From the NCBI GenBank assembly GCA_022592435.1, contig JABYQS010000880.1, forward strand, positions 1-11,730: 11,730 bases of DNA, written 5' to 3'. Source of the DNA: Cerioporus squamosus (taxonomy: Eukaryota; Basidiomycota; Agaricomycetes; Polyporales; Polyporaceae). The stretch's first letter is position 1. Every line of letters begins with the position of its first letter. Shown here piece after piece: positions 1 to 7,480 of the stretch. A model generated the notes under the pieces. The model was given only the letters and a program-made list of their open reading frames with translations, was not told the origin of the DNA and searched no databases. The position numbers and the translations under genes are program-made.

Positions 1-659
1 GGGAGATGAGGCTCGGACTTGGAGGCCGGTATTACTACACCTTCTCCATCATCGATATCTCCTCGCGATAAATCAATTGCCGTCTATCGTCGCGCATATA
101 TGAAGGACGTGAAACGAAGCGGTTTGAATCTCGGGGGCACTCACCCGCCGGTACCTCTTCTGACTATAGATGAGTGGTCGAGATGTCGCCTTGTGCATGA
201 AGAAGTCTAGACCGAGAGGTCTCGGGACAATATGAGGTTGGGGGCAAGTTCGGGGACCTGAAGAGTCAAGAGCCTTCGTCGACTATGTAGAATTTGGTCG
301 AGGTTGGTCGAGAGATGGCCTGAGACGGCTCAGCGATTCATCTACGTCTAGCCGAGATCGAGCCTGGATCTTGATGCTGATCTAGGCGCACTCAATCACA
401 TCATCGACATTTACGACCCCATGGGGAACCGCGCGTGCGCATACTTCGCGAGGACGCATCGCGGAAGACAAAAAAAAACACAGTCCAGAGAGTACTCCTC
501 CCACAAATGGGCATACATTGGCATATAGTCAAGAAGATCTAGTTCTACAGGCTATTGTTGCATCCGGCGATATGATCTACAAGAGTACAATTCCTCCTCA
601 TGATGTTCGTCGAAGTTCGTGCAGTGGTCGCATATCTTCGACCGCCTGTCTCTGTGTGT
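1..659. other. No supportable gene; 3' flank of the F-box gene
   Basis: I see no reading frame with a plausible start, splice pattern or recognisable domain in this stretch. A 63-codon open stretch on the plus strand (19-210) opens only with TTG and resembles nothing I know. The first ~70 bases are open in a second frame without an ATG, so the tail of a gene lying to the left cannot be excluded. Short features seen: an imperfect direct repeat of TTGGTCGAG near 294-312 and an A-rich run near 470-480. The right part should hold the 3'UTR of the leftward F-box gene. Confidence 0.45.
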
Positions 660-1560
660 TCACTCCTCGACGGCGATGTCGCTCCATCCGCCACGATCTC
701 TCATGCCGCCGGTACCTCCAAGCTTGCCCTTGCCCCGGGCCTTCCGGCCGCCAAGCTCCTTGTACATCTCGCGCATCTCGACTTTAGACGGTCTGGATGT
801 ACCTTCGGCCTCCTGCTTCCACTTCTCTTCGCGAAGCTCCCGAGGTGTTTGCGATCCGGAGTGAGGCGACATGTACCCGAGCGAGGGGACTGAGGGGGAG
901 ACCGATTAGGGATGGTGTGAAGGTAGGTGGTGCGCTGATGCCGCGACGATGTAAGACTTGGTAAGGAGTTGGGCCTGAAGCGAAAACACGTACCCAATTC
1001 TGCTTGGACTCGCGCTTCGTCCACTTCCCAGGGGAAGGCTCTCATCATGGAAGTTCTCTTTCCTGTAGTGCTGGAACCAGACTGCAAATCGAGGGATTAG
1101 TCAACCATCTTGCGAACCTGTATACCGTTGACAAACGCACCATAGTTCAGCGTTTGACTCTTATTCCACTTCTTCGACACTCGCGAACACCGTGCAAGAT
1201 CCTTGATGGAGAGAAGGGAGAAAATCTGCTGAGAGACATCGGTGGGGAATGCTCTGAGAGGGTCTCTCGAATCGCCTTCAACCCGATGGGTTGTAGAGGA
1301 CTCGGGCGGGAACCCCGAGTGGGTGATTGAGCACGAGACGCAGGCCGTGAGCTCGGACGTGACCTCCCGGGCTTCCGGGAACAGACATCTGCAAATGATG
1401 GTTCAGTCGACATATGTTCCCCATCTCTCGCATGTAGCTGGGTGGAACTTACCACTCCTATAAGCTCATCGTCATCATCTGGCGAGTTGCGCCCACTGGA
1501 GAGCGTTTTGTCAAGGGAATCGAGGGTCTGCGTGCGCAGAACGTCTTGTAAGAGACTCAT
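660..1560 (-). CDS. F-box domain protein, 4 exons, frame interrupted by 1-base losses
   Basis: Probable substrate receptor of an SCF (Skp1-cullin-F-box) ubiquitin ligase. Exons read on the minus strand: 1560-1453, 1388-1141, 1081-994, 934-660; introns of 64, 59 and 59 nt, all GT-AG (GTAAGT, GTGCGT, GTACGT donors). The first ATG at 1560 opens a 36-codon exon. The F-box lies at about residues 79-118 (DPLRAFPTDV, then QQIFSLLSIKDLARCSRVSK). After intron 2 comes VWFQHYRKENFHDES and a KWTKRESKQNW segment; the C-terminus has EMREMYKELGGRKARGKGKLG-type sequence, a tail I associate with a conserved fungal F-box family. Four places need one extra base to stay in frame: G run 1366-1368, 1273, the runs at 1027-1034, and 876-878. 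With those the protein is about 240 aa and every exon phase agrees. F-box identity is secure; the target is unknown. Confidence 0.82.
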
Positions 1561-1893
1561 GGCGATGGTGGTAAGGGTTCAGATGGAAGGGGTGATGGTG
1601 GTCGCTGAGTGAGCGAGACCGTTCTCTTAAGTAGCTGTACTTCCCGGCCAGTTGCACGTGCATGACGTCATGGTACCCTCAGGCCCGATGTACCGACCCA
1701 TCCGTATATGGAAACTGGTCAGTTGTTGAACTTGGGGACCAAGGTTTCCCGCAGGTTCTTGGTATATTACACTAGCTAGACATAGACGAGGATACCGAAA
1801 CAGTCCAGTGGAAATGAAGTACAGGGTTCTGGAGTGACGCGTCTGCTGCACTTGTAAACGACCGACACACATTCGATGGCATTTGACTCTGGC
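1561..1893 (-). promoter_or_regulatory. Promoter region of the F-box gene with E-box/CRE double palindrome
   Basis: This 333-base gap separates the F-box start (1560) from the stop of the next minus-strand gene (1894). It contains CACGTG at 1655-1660, inside the 10-bp palindrome TGCACGTGCA (1653-1662). That overlaps by two bases the 12-bp palindrome CATGACGTCATG (1661-1672), which carries a full cAMP-response-type site TGACGTCA (1663-1670). The pair lies about 95-110 bases upstream of the ATG, a usual place for activator sites. Fungal bHLH and bZIP (ATF/CREB) factors bind such cores; actual binding here is inferred. No clear TATA box was found. Confidence 0.5.
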
Positions 1894-2420
1894 CTAGTCC
1901 GATCCAAACGCCCGGAATTGCGTGTACGGGATGCCCGCGAAGTTCACTTTGCTATCTTCCACCCAGTCATACAACATTTCGGAGAGTCCTAGAACACACA
2001 TACGATGGTCAGCGGTTACCTCGGAAGAAGATGAGCGACCCTACATACCATCCAGGTTCTGAACTTGACCGACATGATCCCACGTTCATGTAACTCCGGA
2101 AAAATCTCCGCCACCCTGGAGCGAAGTGAGACGACGAAGGCACGCTGGAGCTTCGCAAACTTGTTGACCTCTTCTTGGTGTTGTTGATCCTCGAACAGGA
2201 ACGATTCGGAGACATCCTGTTGCTGCTCCATATCCTCAAACAGGAACTCAACAGTGCTGTCGCGTGTGGCAGTGAACATACTCTCAAGTTCCCTGCTGAC
2301 ACGTCCCTTGAGGGCCCGAAGGGGGCGCTCCAAAACATCCTCAGTCGGGTTGAGAGACGTCTGGCTGGGATCAGCATGGGTGACCGGTACTAGTGTGCCC
2401 CTGTTATACGTGAACTCCAT
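1894..2420 (-). CDS. Hypothetical protein, Glu/Gln-rich helical region, 2 exons
   Basis: I do not recognise the family. Exon 1 runs from ATG at 2420 to 2049; exon 2 is 1988-1894, ending in TAG; the intron 1989-2048 (60 nt) has GTATGT and TTCTAG borders. Exon 1 encodes about 124 residues rich in charged and Gln residues, likely alpha-helical or coiled coil (SRELESMFTATRDSTVEFLF, then Gln/Glu-rich repeats). Exon 2 reads LSEMLYDWVEDSKVNFAGIP and ends QFRAFGSD. The junction is one base out of phase: the donor context ATGG|TATGT would work with one more G, giving M-G-L. An internal direct repeat of FLFED lies 15 codons apart. The codon use and clean exon 2 tail support a real gene. Upstream exons cannot be excluded, since the start region is not conserved to my eye. 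Confidence 0.55.
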
Positions 2421-2851
2421 TCTCAACGTTCTCCGACGTTGTACATGGGTTCCGAACGGCCAGAAAGTTGCGATCAGACTTGTCTCCCGTAGGCAGACGA
2501 TTTGCGGGCCTATTGAAGGGGGGACGGACTACGATCAGACGGATGGTAGACTCGAGTAAGCCGGACGCGGTCTCTTGTGCCACGTCTCCATCAAGTAGCG
2601 CTAGACTAGTACAGCTCGATCAGTAACCAAACTAAGGTTCGCGCGGCGGAAATTCTGGATCTTTATGCAAAGGGCTGTAACGGTTACTAACCTGATCAGT
2701 ACCATCAATGGGGTCCTAAGTGCAGTAAGTCTTACATAAGATTGAGCCCGTAACACTTCCGCTTCATGGCCACTAAGTAGTACACTTGCAAGCCACTTGG
2801 GCTTCCTCTCCCTCGAACTCTTACCAGGTACCTCCACGACCCGTCGAATAA
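2421..2851. promoter_or_regulatory. Divergent intergenic region
   Basis: No gene is supported here. The stretch lies between the start of the leftward hypothetical gene and the start of the rightward SAP30-type gene, so it should hold both promoters. It contains near-identical direct repeats GATCAGTAACC (2618-2628) and GATCAGTACC (2694-2703), and an inverted pair AGTAACC (2622-2628) / GGTTACT (2682-2688). No TATA box or CCAAT box is convincing. Confidence 0.4.
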
Positions 2852-2890
2852 ATGCCGAATACGTCCTCACACGCACATCCAACGGCCGCC

Positions 2891-4444
2891 ATGTCCAACA
2901 TCTCACCCCCAGTGCCGCCGCAATCGACACCTGCGCCTACCTCACGTCGCGCTCAAGGGGCCCGCAAACGCGCCGCCGCCGCAGACGATGCAGCATACCA
3001 CGCAGCAGCAGGCACGAAACGCGGCGCGCCCGAGCGTGCAGATGGCGACCGCGACCGCGTCAAGCGCAAGCGCGTCGACGCGTCCGCTGGTGGGGTGGCG
3101 TCGGGAGCAGGGAACGGAGCAGAGGAGAAGGGGTCTCTGGTGAGTCTCGTTCATGGTCCTCACATAACGCACCACTCGTGTTTCGGGCACATCGGACGTT
3201 CAAGTACCTCGAACGTGAATGGACTCTGTCAGTCAGCGGGGCTCTGCGCCGTCATGAGAAGAGACTCTCCCGGTGTATACAGGCTCGCGTCCATTGGGCA
3301 GCCTGTACAACACCGGTCGGCCCCTCCCATGATCAGCGTAGCTGTACACGCTGTTGTGATGCTGAAGCGGCCCCCTCTACAGTTCGCATCATTTCTGGGC
3401 TTTCCTGCGGAGCTGACAGGAGCTCGAGTTTGTGTCGGATCGTCCTTTCTGGCACATGCATACTTTGCCGCGGATACTTCTCCCCACCCCAATGCTTCTC
3501 CCGCTTCCCAGGAGACATAACACACGAGTGCGAGCACAGTGTGAGACGCTGCCTCGACATAGCCTAAATTGTCTGGCAGCTACTTGTTCAACGACTGACT
3601 GGACCGAGGTGGGATTGACATGTATCGCCGCCCCTTGTGATGCAGCTATATTTAGTGCATGCAAGCAGTTTGAGGGCGCTCGTAATCCGTGGAGAGCTCG
3701 GGCTGTTCGCAGCTCTCTCGCCTAGCTATCCAGGTTCTTATGCCGGCATAAGAGCAACGGGGGCCGTGAAGGACCTCACGGTTGTGAGGAATCATTGTGC
3801 GCTCGACGCCCAACGCCACCTTCGCATATCGAGGAACGAATCTTCGTGTGGAGCTCGGTCGCCTTGATACAGACAGGAAACATCTGGGACTTGCCCATTC
3901 GGCCGTTCATCATCAGGAACTGCGTCTCCTGCCGAATTGCCATCTGTTGAATCCCACCTGGAGTTTGGCAGGTCGCTGATACGAACCGTCTGACCCGCAG
4001 GTAGATTTCACAGCGCTGCCATCCGACGCATTGCATCGATACCTGGCATGTTTCGACTTGATACCAGACTTGGACCCATCTCCATTGACTGCTGAAGACC
4101 CCGGACAACCGTCCTCGCTGCTCAGGCCCAAGAGCCATATCCCTCCTCACGGACACGCACTTCGTCGGACGTCCACAGCGAGTCCCGGTCCTGGTCCGAC
4201 CCCAACGGCGGCAAACCGTCCACGTCGTGACCCAGGGGCGAGCCGGCGTCGGAGTTCTCGGCTGGTGGAAGAAGAGCGGATCCCTGCACCCCCACCACTG
4301 TATAGCGACCTGTCGGAAGTTGACGGGATGCTTGCCACCATTGCAGAGCGGCATTTCCGGGAGCAAGAGGTGAAGGAGGTGGACACGCTGGCGGCGTTCA
4401 TGTGTGCGGTGAAAGCGAAGAGCATGTTCAAGGACCTTTCATGA
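2891..4444 (+). CDS. SAP30-type Sin3-binding protein (histone deacetylase complex subunit), 2 exons
   Basis: Probable subunit of the Sin3/Rpd3-type histone deacetylase complex in the nucleus. Exon 1 ends at 3139 (CTG|GTGAGT), exon 2 is 4001-4444 (CCGCAG|GTAGATTTC), phase 0 at both ends. I chose ATG 2891 because its context is GCCGCCATG and it starts MSNISPPVPPQ; an in-frame ATG at 2852 would add 13 residues. The N-terminal third is Pro/Ala-rich, then basic with a KRKR cluster (likely nuclear signal). Exon 2 opens with VDFTALPSDALHRYLACFDL, matching the start of the SAP30 Sin3-binding domain (vDF..Lp...L.rY), and near the end has AERHFREQEVKEVDTLAAFM followed by CAVKAK, matching the domain's HF...q...e...v..F...K end. 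A low-complexity Arg/Ser/Pro linker separates the halves. About 230 aa. No frame break is visible. The 861-nt intron is abnormally long. Confidence 0.8.
3140..4000 (+). other. 861-nt intron of the SAP30-type gene
   Basis: Donor GTGAGT at 3140-3145 and acceptor CCGCAG ending at 4000, with a CTGAC branch-like site near 3990-3994. Other introns in this window are mostly 54-77 nt, so this one is over ten times longer. It contains an 18-bp perfect palindrome (3736-3753), two overlapping hairpins (3764-3781 and 3774-3789) and a minus-strand stretch with coding-like codon use (about 3780-3990). I found no clear terminal inverted repeats or target-site duplication, so an inserted element is an inference only. 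Confidence 0.65.
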
Positions 4445-4860
4445 AGAGTACCGTCTCTTGAGTTCCCAAGCAGCGCGCGTTGGAGGGCAGGCGCGGAGGT
4501 GTATGTATCGGGGTGACGTATCCACAGCTTCTGCGATATTCCTGGACCCAGTCGACCAATCAGCGGACGTGGCGACCTCGGCCACCTCGCGCCCGGTGTC
4601 TTTCTCTTGACGGCGCCTGCTACATATGGACCCGTAATAGGCTGCAAACAAGCTCCGGAATGTCGAACAGAAGGCGTCCCACGCTCATCTGGGTAGGACA
4701 CCGCGTTATTTTAGGTACGGACATTCGCATGTTCGAGTCTCCCTGACAACGGTGCGGACATGCACATCCTCCCGCTGTCCTCGCAGGCCTGTCACTGTCA
4801 GGGGGGCCCAATTGGAGCACAACAAGGAAGATTTCGAACAGGCTTCCATGTCAATCACCG
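4445..4860. other. Intergenic; nothing recognisable
   Basis: Downstream of the SAP30-type stop codon. Open frames here on either strand lack family features; the longest minus-strand one mirrors the SAP30-type exon 2. A short B-box-like motif GTTCGAGTC (4731-4739) lacks any tRNA fold around it. Confidence 0.5.
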
Positions 4861-4865
4861 CCCCA

Positions 4866-4872
4866 CATATAA
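4866..4872 (+). promoter_or_regulatory. Candidate TATA element of the secreted-protein gene
   Basis: CATATAA-type motif in the context CACATATAAGC, about 225 bases before the ATG at 5096. It is followed by a CT-rich tract (about 4894-4930), common around fungal transcription starts. Assignment is by position and sequence only. Confidence 0.4.
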
Positions 4873-4962
4873 GCCTGCGGTCTCTCGAGGATGCTTCCCT
4901 CACCCCTCTCCCTCCTACATTCCTTCCTCACTTGCAGCAGAGCTGCCTGGTTCTGTTTTCTT

Positions 4963-5013
4963 GTACGTCTTGCGGTCCTGCAGAGCAGCTAGTGAGTACT
5001 AACCATGAAGCAG
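4963..5013 (+). other. Candidate 5'UTR intron removing an upstream ATG
   Basis: Donor GTACGT at 4963-4968, a perfect TACTAAC branch consensus at 4997-5003, and acceptor AAGCAG ending at 5013 (alternative GGCAG ending at 5019). The 51-57 nt length fits introns in this window. It would remove the ATG at 5004, whose reading frame otherwise overlaps and is out of frame with the main start at 5096. Confidence 0.5.
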
Positions 5014-5095
5014 CGGCAGGTCTCCACCCCAGACTCGGTCTCTCCGCCTTTTCCGAAGCTAGCTTCGCGTCGACTTTCGTACCGTCTCTACAGCC

Positions 5096-6410
5096 ATGAA
5101 GTTCGCACACTCCTTCGCCGCACTCCTCGTCCTCCTCCCGGTCTTCGCTCAGGCCACGCCCATCGTGAGTGTTGCTAGTAGAATTTGACTCCATCAAGGT
5201 TCTCACCATCAATCGGCATTAAAGGGTGACTTCAACAATGGCGTTCGCACCGGCCAGCCGCAAGCACCCCCTGCAAAGGCTCCCACTCCCCCTAAGGCCC
5301 CGGCCTTCCCGGCCAAGGGCGGCAACCAGAACAAGGGTGGAAACAACGCGGGCAAGGGTAATGCGGCGTCCACGACCGCTGCAGCTGCTACTTCGGCCGC
5401 GGCTGCTTCCTCCGCGGCTGCTCCCCCGGCTGCCTCTTCTTCCGCTGCGAATGCCAACAGCGGTGACCCGCAGACCTCTTTGAGTACGTATCGCTACATC
5501 ACTTGCATGAAATGCATCCCTGAGTACGGACAATCGCAGCGCTGCTCAACTCGGTCATTGCCACGGGCTTCGCCGACGACGGCCAGGACCAGCCCACCGC
5601 TGGCCAGGTCGCGTCGTTGACGTCGACGAACAACTTCATCAACTTCTGCGCGACCGTGTCCAACCTCCCGATCACTAACGGCAAGCAGATCACGACCGGA
5701 TCGTGCAACCCCGCGCCCATGGGTGTCATCGCGGCCCAGACGAACATGCCCTCGTCCAAGTTCGTGTTCCCGAAGAACGGCCAGACGATCCCCGCCAACC
5801 AGGACTTCACCATCCAGATGGCGATCAGTCACCTCAACACTGGCTTCTTCACCAACCCGAACGCGAACTACTTCGCGGCCCCGCAGACAGTCGACTCTGC
5901 CGGTGACATCACCGGCCACTCGCACGTCGTCGTTGACCCGCTCACCGCGCTCGACCAGACGGCCGTGACGGACCCAACGAAGTTCGTCTTCTTCAAGGGC
6001 TTGAACGACAAGGCGCAGAACGGCGTCCTCTCTGCTGCCGTCGCCGGCGGTCTCCCCGCTGGCGTGTACCGCCTCGCGTCCATCAACTCTGCGGCGAACC
6101 ACCAGCCTGCGCTCGTCGCTGTCGCGCAGCACGGCGCGCTCGATGACATGATCTACGTAAGTGATGCATCTGTTCCGCCGTGCAAGTCAACATGCTAACC
6201 GGCGGGCCCCTCTCAGTTCACCGTCTCCGACAGCGGCGCGGCTGCCCCCCAGCTGGTGGCAACAACGCGAGCAACGCGACCACTGCTGCTGCTGCGCCCT
6301 CCGCGTCCGCCACTGTTGGTGCCATCAAGGGCTCTAACACCGGCAAGACTCCCGGACAGCAGGGTGGCTTCGCCGGTGCGCAGAAGGGCAAGGGCGGCGC
6401 CAAGAACTGA
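5096..6410 (+). CDS. Secreted low-complexity protein with conserved ~205-residue core, 4 exons
   Basis: Exons: 5096-5164, 5225-5483, 5540-6156, 6217-6410; introns of 60, 56 and 60 nt. Exon 1 encodes essentially only the signal peptide (MKFAHSFAALLVLLPVFAQA, cleavage likely before TP). Exon 2 is low-complexity: Pro/Lys, then Gly/Asn, then Ala/Ser. Exon 3 holds the core: LLNSVIATGFADDGQ, NNFINFC, SCNPAPMG, KFVFPKNGQT, GHSHVVV, FFKGLNDKAQNG, GVYRLASINSAANHQPA, AQHGALDDMIY. I know this family only as fungal secreted proteins of unknown function, often mislabelled 'ribosomal protein S17'; that name should not be trusted. Exon 4 starts FTVSDSGAAAP and ends in a Gly/Ala/Lys tail closing at TGA 6410; the join needs one more C in the run 6245-6250, or use of an alternative acceptor ending at 6233. 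The literal frame instead runs to 6459. Full length is about 373-379 aa. Likely extracellular or wall-associated. Confidence 0.85.
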
Positions 6411-6908
6411 GCGGCAACGGCTCTCCCTCAACGAGCCTTGCCCTTGGTCACGGTGCTAGGCCGGGTGCCTCGCTTTCGTCCTGTTGATGTCGTTCGTTGT
6501 TCGTTCTGTGCTGAGGAGGATTGTTAATGACGAGTGCTGTGCTGCTCATGTTCATGCTTGTGCTTTCGTGGCTTGTGGTTTTCTGTATCACTACGCATCA
6601 TGTAGACTACTTATGATCGACAGGTCGGCGCGCTGCTGTGCGGAAGACCGCCTCTTTAATAGATGGGTATTGGGTTCTGGGACCCCGACAATCATGGTGC
6701 TTGGACAAACAACTTCGGGGGCCGTTCATCTCGTTCCTGCACCGGCTACGGATCCCATGATCCGCAGTGCTCGGTAGAGTGCTGCATGTACTTCACTGTC
6801 GCCTGCGCAGTGCGTGCAGTTCACGCACTGGCAAGATCGCCTTCTGGGGTCAATGACAATGTGATGCATGTTGCGGTACAGACCGGTACGACGATAAATT
6901 ATACCATG
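6411..6908. other. Intergenic between secreted-protein gene and tRNA
   Basis: Presumed 3'UTR of the secreted-protein gene followed by spacer. Short open frames at 6484-6959 have no domain, poor codon use and no partner exons. An AT-rich patch (AATTATA, 6896-6902) sits just before the tRNA, as is common for tRNA genes. Confidence 0.45.
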
Positions 6909-7006
6909 TGCCCCATGGCTGAGTTGGTTACAGCGTCCGACTGTTATGATGTCTTGTGACAAAGTACGGAATCGGAAGGTCGTGAGTTCGAGCCTCACTG
7001 GGGCAG
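6909..7006 (+). tRNA. tRNA-Asn (anticodon GTT) with 24-nt intron
   Basis: Full cloverleaf by eye. Acceptor stem TGCCCCA (6909-6915) pairs with TGGGGCA (6999-7005), 7 of 7, with discriminator G7006. D arm GCTG/CAGC with loop AGTTGGTTA (6918-6934). Anticodon stem TCCGA (6936-6940) with TCGGA (6972-6976), anticodon GTT at 6943-6945. Variable loop AGGTC; T arm GTGAG/CTCAC around TTCGAGC (6982-6998). The intron is 6947-6970, one base 3' of the anticodon, the canonical nuclear site, and carries GACA (6958-6961) able to pair with TGTT of the anticodon loop. A box TGGCTGAGTTGG (6916-6927) and B box GTTCGAGCC (6986-6994) match RNA polymerase III promoter consensus. No CCA is encoded, as expected for a eukaryotic nuclear tRNA. 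Confidence 0.96.
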
Positions 7007-7049
7007 TGGTTCATGTGCGACAGACACTTTAGTCTGCTTGTCTTCGTTG

Positions 7050-7070
7050 TTTTACTACCTGTACCTTTTT
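7050..7070 (+). terminator. RNA polymerase III terminator(s) of tRNA-Asn
   Basis: TTTT at 7050-7053 and TTTTT at 7066-7070 are the first T runs of four or more after the tRNA 3' end (44 and 60 bases downstream). Either could stop polymerase III; the second is stronger. Confidence 0.6.
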
Positions 7071-7480
7071 GCGCATTCTCCCAAGCCAGTATACTAGTAA
7101 CGGTTAACTCCAAACATCGTGACCAATAGCAACACGGGCTCGCGTACTCATACTAGAGCAGTCGCGCCCAAGTGATCGCGTTCGGCACGGAGCGGGACTT
7201 TCCGAAGAGGCCATCTTCCAAGTTGAACTTGGTCGCTACTGGTATCTCGCGGGCGACCAGCACCAGTGTTGGTCTCGTACCCAGACCAGTTAGCATGTCG
7301 ACTTTGCGCCAGGTTGACGCAGACATGACATGCCTCGGCGGTCTACTCGTGTCTCTGCAGGCTAGAGTCTGTCCAATCCCGCCACTCAACCCAGGCTCCG
7401 CCACTGGATCGTGGTGTATGGCCAGTGGCAAGCAGAGTGCGTAACTTCAACACTTCCGAAGCTTACTGCTCAATCCGTTG
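7071..7480. other. Intergenic; nothing recognisable
   Basis: Spacer between the tRNA and the F-box/LRR-type gene. Overlapping open frames on both strands (7153-7444) have no recognisable motif and no splice partners. It should include the promoter of the gene starting at 7481, but I see no clear TATA box. Confidence 0.45.

Noticed and set aside
3270..3300. GVYRLASI-like reading inside the long intron, resembling the secreted protein core
   Set aside because: Similarity is limited to about eight codons (11 identical bases in a row) and does not extend either side; probably chance.
2797..3567. 256-codon plus-strand open frame
   Set aside because: Out of frame with the SAP30-type exon 1, begins with TTG, and is Arg/Cys-rich with no motif; a shadow frame running into the intron.
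3776..4366. 196-codon minus-strand open frame
   Set aside because: Its 5' part mirrors the SAP30-type exon 2. Only the part inside the intron is worth a look, reported separately with low weight.
4147..4701. 184-codon minus-strand open frame
   Set aside because: Complement of the SAP30-type exon 2, no conserved features of its own.
4731..4739. B-box-like GTTCGAGTC suggesting a second tRNA or tRNA-derived SINE
   Set aside because: The flanking bases do not form a T stem, and no A box, anticodon arm or acceptor stem is present.
5494..6132. 212-codon minus-strand open frame, Arg/Val/Asp-rich
   Set aside because: It is the complement of the conserved exon 3 of the secreted-protein gene; GC-rich codons on the plus strand keep the reverse frame open.
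6928..7113. Minus-strand frame reading SEARTHDLPIPYF
   Set aside because: This is the reverse translation of the tRNA gene, a well-known false-protein pattern.
7153..7444. Overlapping ~90-codon frames on both strands between the tRNA and the F-box/LRR gene
   Set aside because: No motif, no splice partners, non-ATG starts or poor context.
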